Assembly: GCF_000003195.3 (NCBI RefSeq)
Contig: NC_012876.2
Span: forward strand, 58,212,407-58,276,406
DNA from: Sorghum bicolor
Lineage: Eukaryota; Streptophyta; Magnoliopsida; Poales; Poaceae
Direction of reading: 5' to 3'
DNA: 64,000 nt
The notes beneath the pieces were generated by a model. That model did not search any database, was not told the DNA's origin, and saw only the letters and a list, made by a program, of their open reading frames with translations. The position numbers and the translations under genes are program-made. The number at the start of each line of letters is the position of its first letter. Position 1 is the stretch's first letter. Positions 54,201-64,000 of this stretch are shown here, in pieces.

Positions 54201-57200
54201 CAGCCAACTCCGATCTCACACAGCAGGACGCATCCCGGCGGGCTAGCTGTAGCGGAGAACGCCCAACGCGTGTGCGGCAAAGAAACACGCAGCCTCAGTC
54301 GCCAGCACGAGACGACGCTGGCTCTGGCAGCCTGCGTGGCGAAGTGACGCGGGGCTCCGGTGGCCTGCACGGCAAAGCGACGCGCATCCTCGGTCGGTCG
54401 GCAGCAGGAGGCAACGCTGGCTTCCGCAACTTATGCAGCGAAGCAACGCGGCTCCGGCAGCCTGGGCGGCGAAGCGACGCGGGCTCGGTCATAACCCGGC
54501 CATAACCCACCCCCCTCCATTGTGTTTGCAGATTACTAGGTTAGGGAAAAGACCACATCATTTCCCTATCCCTATCCCATTCCATAAATCCAAACAATGG
54601 ATAGAGTATTTTCCTCCCCTCATTTACCTAACCCACCCCACATTTCCCGGTATCCAAACCGCACCAAAGGGAAAGAATGAACAAATTACCTTCTTAACAT
54701 TGTTTAGCATTAACTCAGTCAGGCATCCTCCAGATTCTTCCAAATATTGAGACACAGCTTCATCACTGTAATAATGAATCAAGTTAACTAATTATAACAT
54801 CAGGAAGAATTTGCAGCGATCTCATTACACAACAGAGCATATTCTGATCAAGAAAAAATAACAGTACCATCATGAATTAATGAGTGATACTTTTTGCTAA
54901 AATTGAAGACATGAGCTCCACAATACACAAACTGTTAAACCTTGCTTATGTCAACTTCCAGGACATCTTCAGGAGCAAGGAAACCAAGAGTCACTAAATT
55001 ACAGCAGTGGTTTGCCTTTCCTTTTCCTTTCTAATCTATCATGTCTAAGTAATTCATCAACTTTAAAATAGCAGTAATTTAATTATACAGATGGCAGAAC
55101 TAGTGCTACAAGTGATTAAGTGGGTCATGACATATTACTCTCAGACCCTCGTTACGATCAGTTAGTTAAAAAAATATCAGCACTTGTACAATGCACAAAT
55201 ATAATAGAAAGGGCAAATGAGTTAGCATAGATAAAAAGGCTAGAATGCTAGAAAGAAGCTAAATAATACATGCATAATAATCATTATGCATCTGAGTTTG
55301 GAAAACAATAATATGCAATGATACACATTTAAAAAATTGACGTAAAAGGACATGAATGTTTGCACAGCGCTTAATTCTGCTTAGTAATGAGGCAGTTCAA
55401 ACTTGGATCAACCAAAAAAACAGGGGAAGTGGGGCAATACCTGAATGCATTTCTTTGAAGCTTTAGTTTCCTTATTAGCCTACAACCGCGAAGATGCCTC
55501 ATTGCTGAATCACGCAGCCTATCCAAGTTGCGGAGGTCCAACGAAGTTAATTCTTTACAGTATTCCCCAATAGTCTTGATGGAAGATGAGGTAAGTTCCC
55601 TACATTTAGATAGCAAGTCAGATATGCAGCTCCATGTTTTTTTAGAACTAAATATATGCAGCTGCATGTTGCTTCTCTATACTTGCATAATAGTAATATA
55701 ATTATGGTACTGATGCTCCCAAAAGAAAACTATTGCCTAAAGTAGAAATTTGTAAATACTTACAAGCAACCAGCAAATGCTAACTCCTTCAGATTTGAAC
55801 CATGAACAGGAATGAGCTCCTTAATGAACTTGTCACGCACTGATTGTATTCCAGACATTGACAAAACCTCTAGACGATTAATCTTCTGTAGAGCAGGAAG
55901 AATCGCCATAGCATCCACGTTTGTGCAGTCATCTATATACAGTTCTCTAAGAACTGAATGTAACTTGTTTGCAAGAATATCGATTCCAGATGAAGTGAGA
56001 AGAGAACACTCGCACAGATTTAGGGAGGATAAAGAAGGTGCAGCAGAGATGATTGTGCCTAAACCATTATCAGAAAGCCGATAATTTCCCTTAAGAGATA
56101 TTTTTCTCAACAATGGCATGCAGTTAGGAACCTTAGCTAAGGTAGTTGGCAATATGTAGTCAGGCATGCATCTCCCAGATATATCAAGCTGTAGATCCTA
56201 CATTAAGACAAACACTGAATGAGTTCTCACAACTTAATTTACCCAAAAGAAATAAGGTCATATTGAAAGGAATAAATAATGTGTCCATAGCACAGAAACT
56301 GCAGGGTAAACAAATACTACCTGCAAGCTTTCAGTGCTGCATTTCCCAAAAGCTTTCTCAAAGTCATCCTCACTCAGCCATGAACACTCACTGAGATGCA
56401 GTTCTGTAGGACTGTCACACAGTAGTTCAAGGAGAAGATGAGTATTCATCTTCCTGGAATGACACAGAATCTTTAACAGCTTTTGCTTTAGCTCCTCTGG
56501 GATACCTCCAAGTGATTCGATACATTCAGAATGTTCTGCAAGGGTGTTTAAGCATAAGCTTGTAAGTGACGGGCCCTGAGCTCGTGCTGGATTTTTCCTA
56601 TCCTTTGAAGGCGACCAAAGGATGATCCTATTTGCAGACTTGCCCACCTTTGAAGAATTTAACTCTCGAGCTCTCAACTTAGCTTCTCTTTCTTCATATA
56701 TCCTTGCAGCAGTTGCAAATGGGCCTGGCCAGTCCTGAGCGTCAGCGTCAGGAACAGGCTCTAGCTCTTCTTCTTCTTCTTCTTCTTCTTCTCTATGCTC
56801 ATCTTTATCTGCTTTGACGAATGCAAATTTAGGGGCCAGCCTGATAGCCCTCTCTTTTGCTGATTGTCTGCGAAGTGACTCCATAGAAGCAGAAACTGAT
56901 CCTGAGTTGAGCTGAATCTCTTTGGAATCCACTGCAACGAAATCTGGCTTGTCCTCAATTGAGCTCAGAGATGATAGACTATCTTCTACAACCATCTTCC
57001 CCTTTCCTTTGCTATCAGGATTGAATTTGCTGGAACTGGTACCGACTGCACGGCCCACATTAGCATCAGCACGAGAATTGTTATTCCCCAAGACAAGCTT
57101 CTCCTTCACTTTGACTTCCTTTCTAGAACTGTATTGGCTCAAATCTTCCTTGAAATACATATCTGCAGAGACTTTTGCTTCAAAACTACTTCCTGAAGGA

Positions 57201-58123
57201 TATACTAATTGCTCAACCACCCCACCATTTGCCGTCCCTAACAGATTATGCGTCTGCAGAGACTCCTCATTGCTTGCATTGGCAGGATCATCCATATCCC
57301 CCTTCTCAGTCCTATCTATGTTCATAGCAGCAGGATTCGGTTTGGTCCAACTTGGACCCAGCATCACGCAATCCTCATCAGGATCGCTCTCTGTATCAGA
57401 AACATACTCTGTCTGCACTCCCCCAACCAATATGGTCTTGTACCGCTTCGTTGGCGTCCCCACGTCCGGGTGCAGCATTTCGTCGTGCACCTGGCCTCGA
57501 CGAGAGGACCCAACCCCCACCTCCCCGCCCGCCTCCATCGGCCGCTTCCCGATCCGAGACAGTGACCGCAGGGTCGTGAACATATTCGAACCGCCAGAAC
57601 CATCGCCGCTCGCCAAAGCCCTATCCGCCCCCGACCCGCCGCCATCGCTACTGGAGTTCCCAGTCCTCGGCGAGACGGTAGTAGCAAGCGAAGAGGCGGA
57701 GACTCGAGCACGGCGAACCCTCCCCGTGCTCTTCTCACCCGCGCCCGACCCGGACCCGGACCCGGAGGAACTACTACCCGCGGCGGCGCCCGCGAGGCGC
57801 AGGCTGCGTCGGAGAGGCGCGGCGGCGGGGGGACTGAGGTTGGGGGATCCCGCGCCGACGTCATCGTCGTCGGGGGAGGCGGGGCCGAGGCCGAGGCGGA
57901 GGGCGACGCCCGCGAGGCGCAGGCTGTGTCGGGGAGGCGCGGCGACGGGTCTCTTGCGGTCGAGCGAGGATCCGGCGCTGTCGTCGCCGGGGGACGCGGG
58001 GCCGATGCCGAGGCGGAGGGAGGTGGACGGGGACGGCGCGGGTGTGCGCTGCGGGGTACCGGCCGCCGCCTCCGCCTCCTCCGGCGGCGACGCCGCCTTG
58101 GCGCGTGAACGGGTTTGGGGCAT
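51222..58123 (-). CDS. RAD7-like leucine-rich-repeat protein, six exons, 907 aa
   Basis: Exons (minus strand): 58123-56321, 56197-55764, 55599-55441, 54765-54690, 51691-51533, 51314-51222. All introns are GT-AG, phases match, and the sum is 908 codons including the TAG. The N-terminal 430 residues are disordered, Ser/Pro/Ala-rich and basic (LRRSLRLAG twice), followed by an acidic run (REEEEEEEEELEPVP) and the conserved DWPGPFATAARIYEE (about residue 460). A RAD7-type SLGGIPEELKQKLLKILCHS and repeated leucine-rich units (LSSLNLCECSLLTSSGI, LEALDLSFCRELTDEAL) follow to the end. RAD7 relatives act in global-genome nucleotide excision repair, recognising damage in chromatin and working with a cullin ligase. 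The role is inferred from family. Start: first ATG, MPQTRSRAKA, in GC-rich context. Intron 4 (51692-54689) hosts two large TIR elements. Confidence 0.88.
51903..52071. mobile_element. possible Tourist-like MITE in intron 4 of the RAD7-like gene
   Basis: Begins GGCCTGTTTGGATC and ends GGATCCAGGGCC, short imperfect inverted ends about 170 bp apart. The target duplication is unclear. Confidence 0.4.
52142..53244. mobile_element. PIF/Harbinger-type TIR element carrying GC-rich cargo, TAA target duplication
   Basis: Inverted ends GAGCATCTCCAAAGGCTTTG and CAAAGTCTCTTGGAGATGCTC, with TAA on both sides (52139-52141 and 53245-53247). 1103 bp. Subterminal TTTGCAAA motifs are numerous on both sides. 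The middle (52330-52700 and 52880-53060) is strikingly GC-rich and gene-like (CCGCGCGTGCCCGCCGTCCC), unlike the AT-rich ends, suggesting captured host DNA. No transposase was found, so it is non-autonomous. Confidence 0.8.
53245..53973. other. intron 4 sequence between the two TIR elements
   Basis: AT-rich intron DNA with no gene. The frame 53335-53532 lacks any family signal. Confidence 0.5.
53974..54665. mobile_element. TIR element with GC-rich tandem-repeat cargo in intron 4
   Basis: Left GGTGGCGTTTGGATGGAGCC and right complement GGTGCGGTTTGGATACCGGG are inverted ends, followed by matching GGGTTAGG and AGGGATAGGGATA motifs on both arms. The centre (54220-54500) is GC-rich and repeats a GGC(A/G)GCGAAGCGACGCG unit about five times. 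Flanking GAA and AAA make the target duplication imperfect. No transposase. Confidence 0.7.
57770..58020 (-). repeat. internal tandem duplication in exon 1 of the RAD7-like gene
   Basis: Residues 36-74 and 75-114 are copies: each has LRLG(I/L)GPASP, an Asp-rich step, a Pro/Ala linker and a (H/R)SLRLAG end. At DNA level CCCGCGAGGCGCAGGCTG is found at both about 57788 and 57909. Confidence 0.85.
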
Positions 58124-59027
58124 CGCGGAAAGCGTGACGGGCGCGAGGGGTTTGGGGTTTGGAAAGGGTGCGCGACTGCGCGGGCGGGGGAGTTGGGGGA
58201 AGTTTTTTGGAGGGGCGCGGAAGGGGAGGATAGCTTGCAGGGGAAGGAGGCCGGAGGCGGCGCGGCTCGGGGGTTGGCGAGCCTGGCGGTTTGCTCCCAG
58301 TTTTTTTTTTTTTCTATGGTTTTCCCGCGCAAACGGGGAAGGGCAGCGGCCGCGGGGCGGGCGGGGGTGGGGGGCGGTCGCCTCGTGTGCGGCGCCGTAC
58401 GGTCGTCGTGTCTCCGGGCCTCGGGTCGTGGCCCGAGGTGGGCGTGCGGGGGAAGCCCGTGCCGTGCTGGCGCTTGGTGTCTGTTGCGCGGGGGCCGGTG
58501 GGGAAGAGCCGGAACCGGACCGGAGAAAGAACCCAGAAATGGTTTGCTAGGTCAGGTGTGGACCGGCGGCCGCGGACACCGCCGGGCGCCGGCGAGGGTG
58601 TATTGCGTGCTGTTGTGCACTTGTTCTCCTTTGATCTCTTTCGTTGTAGATGCGTTGCGGAATCGTGTCTGATGTAGCCGGATTTTAGTGGGAGATGCGT
58701 CATCTGAGAACAAAAGTTGCCCACAGCGTGTCCGGTGGCTGAAACTTTGATCGCTTCATACATAGGCACTTGTAGTCAAATCTAGTAGCTACACTAATCA
58801 CCAATTCACCACATCATCCACGTTCTACGGCCACACAGCGTGGACACGGTATCCATCTCATAGTTTCTGTATTTTTCAGATCACATGGATATTATGTATA
58901 GAAATTATATTATATATAGTATTATTTAAAAAAAAACTAAAAGTGTATCTACTCTATTCTCTTATCTATCTGCCACGTGTCTTTGTATCTTAGTTGTTGT
59001 GTATACATATTTTCTTGCATACATTAA
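58124..59027. other. 5' flank and probable promoter of the RAD7-like gene
   Basis: GC-rich to about 58640 (CpG-rich, no clear TATA box), then AT-rich. A run of 13 T (58300-58312) would read as poly-A on the gene strand. The large + frames over this region run antisense to exon 1 and are taken as by-products of GC-rich composition. Confidence 0.5.
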
Positions 59028-59270
59028 GGCCTTGTTTAGATCCGAAAATTTTTTAAATTTTGACATTGTAGCACTTCCATTTTTATTTGACAAACATTAT
59101 CTAATCATGGAGTAACTAGGCCTAAAAGATTCATCTCGTAATTTACAGACAAACTGTGTAATTAGTTTTTGTTTTCATTTATATTTAATACTTCATGCAT
59201 GTGCCGTAATATTCGATGTGACGGGGAATCTTAAAAAGTTTTTTGTTTTAGGGGTGAACTAAACAAGGCC
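59028..59270. mobile_element. Tourist-like MITE, TAA target duplication
   Basis: GGCCTTGTTTAG...CTAAACAAGGCC, 243 bp, TAA on both sides (59025-59027 and 59271-59273). Confidence 0.93.
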
Positions 59271-59419
59271 TAATTTAAATATCATACTACTCTCGCTTTC
59301 CATGAATAAATAGATTTCTAACCCTTCATTAATTTGAGTACCTGCACTGCACATGGTGATAATTCCAATTGCACGATAATTATAGCATTTACTACACTGG
59401 TCCAACTGCAAAAACTCAA

Positions 59420-59661
59420 GGCCGTGTTTAGTTCCTGCATCAAAAAATTTCGGGACACTGCAGCACTTTCGTTTGTTTGTGGTAATTATTGTCCAATCAT
59501 GGACTAACTAGCTCAAAAGATTCATCTCGTAAATTTCGACCAAACGGTGCAATTAGTTTTTATTTTCGTCTATATTTAATACTCCATGCATGCGTCTAAA
59601 GATTCGATGTGATGGAGAATCTTAAAAAATTTTGAGTTTTTGGGTGGAAGTAAACAAGGCC
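59420..59661. mobile_element. Tourist-like MITE, CAA target duplication
   Basis: GGCCGTGTTTAG...GTAAACAAGGCC with CAA on both sides (59417-59419 and 59662-59664). 242 bp. Confidence 0.9.
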
Positions 59662-59723
59662 CAAGTCTAGATTGGAGAGTTTGGGGGGCGATAATAAATA
59701 TGAGAGAACTCCAAGGAAAATAA

Positions 59724-60017
59724 AGGTCTGTTTGGTTGCTCCTGTTTTTTCTTTAACACTTATCACATCGAATATTTAGACATGTGCATAGAGTACTAAA
59801 TATAAACTATCTACAAAACTAAAAGCACAGTTAAAGAGTAATTTGCAAGACGAATCTTTTAAGTCTAATCAGTCCATGATTGGACACTAATTGTCAAATA
59901 AAACAAAAATAACGAATATTTTAAGTCTAATCAGTCCATGATTGGACACTAATTGTCAAATAAAACAAAAATGTTAAGGTACCTGTTAAAAACACCCACC
60001 CTCAAACAAACACCCCC
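59724..60017. mobile_element. Tourist-like MITE of a second family with a 61-bp internal duplication
   Basis: Ends AGGTCTGTTTGGTTG and the complement GGGGGTGTTTGTTTGAG, with TAA on both sides. The stretch from CGAATCTTTTAAGTC to AAAACAAAAAT (59851-59910) is repeated almost exactly at 59913-59972. Confidence 0.75.
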
Positions 60018-60274
60018 TAAATAGGTTGGTAGACCATTTAGCCTCCAGTTAGATATTTTTCCACCAAATGTTTCTAAACAACAAACAGGAATACCAAACA
60101 CCTTCTAAACTAGTTGTTTGGGAGGTATGCAATGCAAAAACAGAGCATCTGGCATCAGAAATCGCATGCTACGAACAATCAGCTTTGCTCAAATAGCTCT
60201 TATAGTCATAGCAAACGTGCTAAAAGAATGCACAAGCACAAAGTTACTATGATGAACACTCTGAACAGGTAACA
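60018..60274. other. intergenic DNA between the RAD7-like and GPI-anchored protein genes
   Basis: AT-rich with no gene. It probably includes the end of the downstream gene's transcript. Confidence 0.5.
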
Positions 60275-60376
60275 GATAGTCTAAAATGCTGAACAATGAT
60301 CTATAAATGATAGTCTCAAATGCTGAACAATGATCTATAAATGATAGTCTGAAATGTTGAATACTGATCTATAAAT
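60275..60376. repeat. three tandem copies of a 34-bp unit
   Basis: GATAGTCTAAAATGCTGAAC plus 14 more bases is repeated at 60275, 60309 and 60343, with one to five changes between copies. It lies about 130 bp past the stop codon of the minus-strand gene, perhaps in its 3' UTR. Confidence 0.9.
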
Positions 60377-60503
60377 CCTTGCATGTATAGTTCATATGCT
60401 CAGAGAAGCAAAAGAATGGCGTGCCACTGCAAACAGGAGACGGTGTTCAGCTCCTTTTCACAAAGCAAAATAATGGCCGAAAACATCACACCTACTTACA
60501 AGC

Positions 60504-63290
60504 TCACAAAGCAAAGGCACAAGCTACAGCAAAAGGAAGGGCCGCCACCAGCCTCGATGCACCAGCATTGGTCGAAATGGCGCCATTCGTCGCGCCCATG
60601 CAGTCGTCATTGTTGCCACTGAAGCACCCTGGATGGATGGCCGCCTTGGGCACTTCGCCATCCACCTTGAAGCTGGTAGTAGGCTTCCCGTCACTGAACA
60701 GGACACACCAGAAGTAAGGTCCACCACCATCGGTGCCACTCACAGCTGCCCCAACCTCTGTGTGGTTCTTGCTGTGCAATATTTGAAGGCCCTTCGCATC
60801 ATTCACCAGGATGTTAAAGGCCTCAGCTGGAGTCGCATACTTGGACTGGCAGCCCACAAGCCTACCAGTAATCTTGGAAAGAGTTGTGGCTTGGACGCCA
60901 CAGGTTGGGGCAAATGTGTCGGTGAAACTTGACTCCATCGGCTTCTTGTCATCCACCTGGTCACAATGACCTTCATATGCTCTGATGTACTGCAGAGCAA
61001 TGCATCCTAAACCTTGATTATCAGAAACAGCAGAAGCCTTGCTGGCAGTACGGTTGCTGTTGATCAATGCAACGAGCTGATCGGCAGGGTTGTCTGAAAA
61101 AGGAGATAATTCAAGCAACATGTTGTACAAAAATTAATACAGATTTCAAGGTTCAGGAGGAAGTGAAGATGCAAATGCATCCTAGATAAATGCTGAAATC
61201 ACAAGAATGTAGAAATCAACAAATACAGTTGATATTTAAGCTTAGTTAGGAGTACTAATATATATTAGGTCTTCAGGAGATTGGCATCCTAACAGACCTT
61301 ATGTAGCAGTCTATTAGATTGTACTTGAACAAATAGCTGCTATCAATACTGAGAACATCCCATGGATAACAAGAAATTAACAAAGTAGGCCACGGTCCCA
61401 CTGAAACTTCATTCCTTAGAAAAAGCTAAGTTACAAGAATAGTATAAAATTAGTCATGAAAATGATGCTAACTATTTCATCAAAAAAAATGTTGCTTGCA
61501 ACAAAACCGTACATTATTTTTAGATAATTGTTACAGTGTGTGAAAGGAACCCTAGGTACCTACCATATAATGTGTGAACATTGATATTAACAAGGGTAGA
61601 TAGGAAGCATAAATATTGTAATTGAGGATAGATCAGTAATCTGTACACGCTCATTAGGGCACTATGAATCCTCAGTAACTCCCAAATCCTGAGCCCCTTC
61701 CGTCGTGAAACACTTGAAGATACTAATGCCGCTAGCGTATTTCCCCAATCCTGCCTCCATCATTGTTATTGCCAGTCATCGCCTCCATGTGTGTCCTCAA
61801 GTCAGGAGCCACATTGGCATCTCTTTCCATCTCACTTGGCTGCTCCTCACTACCAAAATTGTCACCACTTGAGACGAGTCCATTACCTTCACACGGTGGC
61901 TATTGTCTATTGACGACATGTGGCAACCAATCTGACAGCATAATAGGTCCTCTCGAACGGCACTGGCAGAGCTGCTTGCCTTATTCAATTTGTTTTTATT
62001 TAATGCCCTGTTAAATTTCTAAGAGGAAAACAGAACTCAAGAAAAGTACAAAATACCTTCCAATATAGTTTCATTGAGCCAATAAATGATTTTACGTCCT
62101 TCCACCTTGACTTCTAAATTGCTACCTAGTCCACCATTCAGTGATACCAGGCCACGACTTCAGTCTTTCCTTTTTTTATCGTTTGATTTAAACTAACATT
62201 TTAGAGGGATGGTACCTGGGATTCTCTTCAAGCACCACAACACATCTCTGTTTTTTTTTTTTTGAAGAGAAACTGTGGACATCTCTGTTTTTCAAGAGTC
62301 AACATTGATAATATATTGGTGATGTTGCTCAAACCTCCCCCATGGCTAATATCCTATCTCATTTGTCATATTACTTAGAAAGATATGTCATATGTACAGC
62401 TGATACCTTCCACGTAATATTAAATAATTTATTTCTATTGCATAACAAAAAGAACAATTTATTTAAATGCTCCACGTCTGCAACATAAGTCGACAATTTA
62501 GATTATGCTACCAAAGCAATGAACCAAAATTTCCACATTTAGATCTCCCAAACACTAGTCACATAGATGAGCAGCGACGTCACTGGCTCACACACACACA
62601 CACACACTAGTTACTTGAAGACCCGAGATATAAATTGGAGACCTGATCAACCCCTTTCTGGAAGTCCTTATAATTTGGCCTACGTATGCAGCTAATCTAA
62701 AGCCCCGTTCCTCAGCCTTCATAAAATTTATACGCCAATTTTCACAATTGAAGCAGACCATTTCAGTAGTTTCCATACACACAGCAGAACCAGAAGTGAT
62801 AATTACACTGAAGTTCCCCCAAGATTGTGCTCGTTTGGTCAGGGACTGAGGGAAGTTACTTGTCAATTATTCATGGCTCAGCAGTCAGCACCATCTTTAC
62901 TGCTAGGACAAGAAACCATAGCCCAGCGAACACTACCACAACAGAGATCCCCATTACCGAATTGTTCGATCCCCAATGGCCTAGAACCCGCCGTCTCCCC
63001 CGTCAACCCACCGCGCCCGCGAGATCCCAACCCGAGCTACGCATCCAAAACGCCCAGATCCAGGCACTAGTCCAGCAAACAGACGACGCCAGGCCTAAGA
63101 CAGATTGGATCAACGGAGAGCGTGCGCAAGAACGAACACGAGGAATGCAGCAGGCGACAGCAACCAGGAACGGAAGCGGGAAAAAGGTAACAGGAGCAGT
63201 ACCCTTGCTGTCGGCGGCCCCGGCGGCGGAGAGCAGGAACGCCGGCAGCAGCAGGGCGGCCAGCACCGGCCGCGCGAACATCGTCGCCAT
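60504..63290 (-). CDS. secreted, probably GPI-anchored protein, two exons, 225 aa
   Basis: Exon 1 63290-63203 and exon 2 61093-60504, joined by a 2.1-kb GT-AG intron after 29 codons plus one base. Residues 1-25 (MATMFARPVLAALLLPAFLL...) form a clear signal peptide ending AAGAA. The mature part opens NPADQLVALINSNRTASK, the layout of plant CAP/SCP-like GPI-anchored proteins (At5g19230/At3g06035 type). It has seven cysteines before the tail (GLGCIAL, GHCDQV, PTCGVQ, VGCQSK, FWCVLF, PGCFSG, DDCMGA) and two N-glycosylation sites (NRT, NHT). The end TNAGASRLVAALPFAVACAFAL has small residues followed by a hydrophobic tail, as needed for GPI addition. It would sit on the outer plasma membrane. Biochemical role unknown; the family assignment is from memory of layout. 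Confidence 0.85.
61094..63202 (-). other. long intron of the GPI-anchored protein gene
   Basis: No gene or clear transposon in this 2.1-kb intron. It has a T-rich run near 62250 (with a repeated ACATCTCTGTTTTT) and a (CA)n run near 62588-62608. Short frames near 61763-62014 and 62588-62866 have no family signature. Confidence 0.55.
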
Positions 63291-63512
63291 CCGATGATCC
63301 TTTGCTTGCGCCCCCCGCAACGCGCGCGGGCGGGCAGAGGACAGTTTGGGATCTAGCAGGAGCTCCTGCTTGCGCGTGTGTGCTGTGCCTGTGCGTGCGC
63401 GCGAGCTCGGCTGGGAGTGTGGGAGTGGAAGGAGAACTGGAGCAGGGTGAGCTGGCGAGCAGAGGTATCTCTTGTTCTCTTCTCCCGTTCGATCTGCGCT
63501 GCGAGCTCGCTC

Positions 63513-63520
63513 TCTTTTAT
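63513..63520 (-). promoter_or_regulatory. TATA-like box of the GPI-anchored protein gene
   Basis: ATAAAAGA on the minus strand, about 220 bp upstream of the ATG, gives a CT-rich 5' UTR near 190 bp. It is the only good TATA candidate in the GC-rich upstream region. Confidence 0.45.
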
Positions 63521-63764
63521 GGCTTTTTTCGTGCGCACCTGCTCCGCTGCTCTCTCGCCGCATGTGTCATGTGTGTCGGCCGTGCGATTGCCGTTGGCGT
63601 GGATTGACCAAAGTGCCCCTGCCGACTATTTTCGGTTAGAAGACAGCCTTCTATCGGCGAGGGAAAAAAAAAAGGAGCAAGTGACCAACCGACAACTTCT
63701 GTGTGCCTGATCAGCTCCATTTCTAGCTATCTGCATCTGCCCTTGTCTGCGAAAAATAGCAACC
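63521..63764. other. upstream region of the GPI-anchored protein gene
   Basis: GC-rich near the TATA box, then mixed. No gene supported; short frames overlap on both strands. Confidence 0.45.
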
Positions 63765-63978
63765 GACGCTTTTATTTAGATTTTTAACACTGTAACATTT
63801 TTGTTTTTATTTGTCAAACATCATGAAGTAACTAGGCTTAAAAGATCATCTCGCGATTTACAGATAAATTATGCAATTAGTTTTTGTTTTCATCTATATT
63901 TAATGCTCCATGTATGTGCCGCAAAATTCAATACGATGGAGAATCTTAAAAAGTTTTTGGTTTTGGGGTGAACTAAGA
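63765..63978. mobile_element. Tourist-like MITE, worn ends
   Basis: The core (TTAAAAGATCATCTCGCGATTTAC, TTTAATGCTCCATGTATGTG) and right end GGGGTGAACTAAG match the 243-bp family. The left end is diverged (ATTTAGATTTTTAACACTG). The following GACCCTGTTTAGATTAG (63979 onward) may open another copy or be part of this right end; it runs off the window. Confidence 0.7.
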
Positions 63979-64000
63979 CCCTGTTTAGATTAGAGATGAA

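Noticed and set aside
54243..54510. Overlapping GC-rich frames on both strands in intron 4
   Set aside because: Open in several frames because of the GCGACGCG tandem unit inside a TIR element; no protein family.
56922..58550. 542-codon + strand open frame opposite exon 1 of the RAD7-like gene
   Set aside because: It is antisense to a well-supported exon with matching splice phases and recognisable RAD7/LRR motifs. Its composition is that of GC-rich antisense and it has no family signature.

Overview
This window is grass nuclear DNA, most likely from an Andropogoneae species such as Sorghum or sugarcane. The pointers are the dense 240-bp Tourist-type MITEs with GGCCTTGTTTAG ends, a Sirevirus with CACCGGAC/GTCCGGTG repeats in its LTRs, CACTA-type subterminal repeats, plant L1-type LINEs, and GT-AG genes whose first exons are GC-rich. 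The species call is an inference. Nothing bacterial, organellar or CRISPR-like was seen.

Layout. 1-2947: the 3' half of a Ty1/copia element in + orientation, with its 3' LTR. 2948-6748: a minus-strand response-regulator-like gene; six exons join in frame, and the copia element cuts the gene off after codon 324. 6749-25128: AT-rich DNA with old repeats: a degenerate CACTA transposase region (about 9.4-16.2 kb), a direct duplication (about 16.2-17.4 and 19.4-21.3 kb), a broken coiled-coil-like gene (18.35-19.24 kb), and nested CACTA remnants (22.4-25.1 kb). 25130-50442: a host segment resembling 7577-8030, split by a complete LINE (26466-48546, minus strand, 14-bp target duplication). That LINE is itself split by a 15-kb Sirevirus (27903-42913, plus strand), and the Sirevirus's third gene is split by an antisense solo LTR (36517-38417, perfect 5-bp target duplication). 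A run of MITEs follows. 50811-63600: the gene-rich end, with a complete six-exon minus-strand gene for a RAD7-like leucine-rich-repeat protein (51222-58123, 907 aa) and a two-exon minus-strand gene for a secreted, probably GPI-anchored protein (60504-63290, 225 aa). Both carry transposons or repeats in introns or flanks but keep their frames.

How it fits together. The host genes (response regulator, RAD7-like repair factor, GPI-anchored protein) do not form a pathway. The window is best read as a layered insertion record: host DNA, then LINE, then Sirevirus, then solo LTR. The two Sirevirus LTRs differ at only about 15 positions plus one 12-bp indel by hand count. The points most worth following are: (1) the Sirevirus internal region before its env-like gene, which repeats the LTR's palindromic promoter module and is followed by an intron-bearing, host-UTR-like leader; (2) the response-regulator gene, whose tail grew by exon-intron duplication; and (3) the two gene-sized TIR elements with GC-rich cargo inside one intron of the RAD7-like gene.
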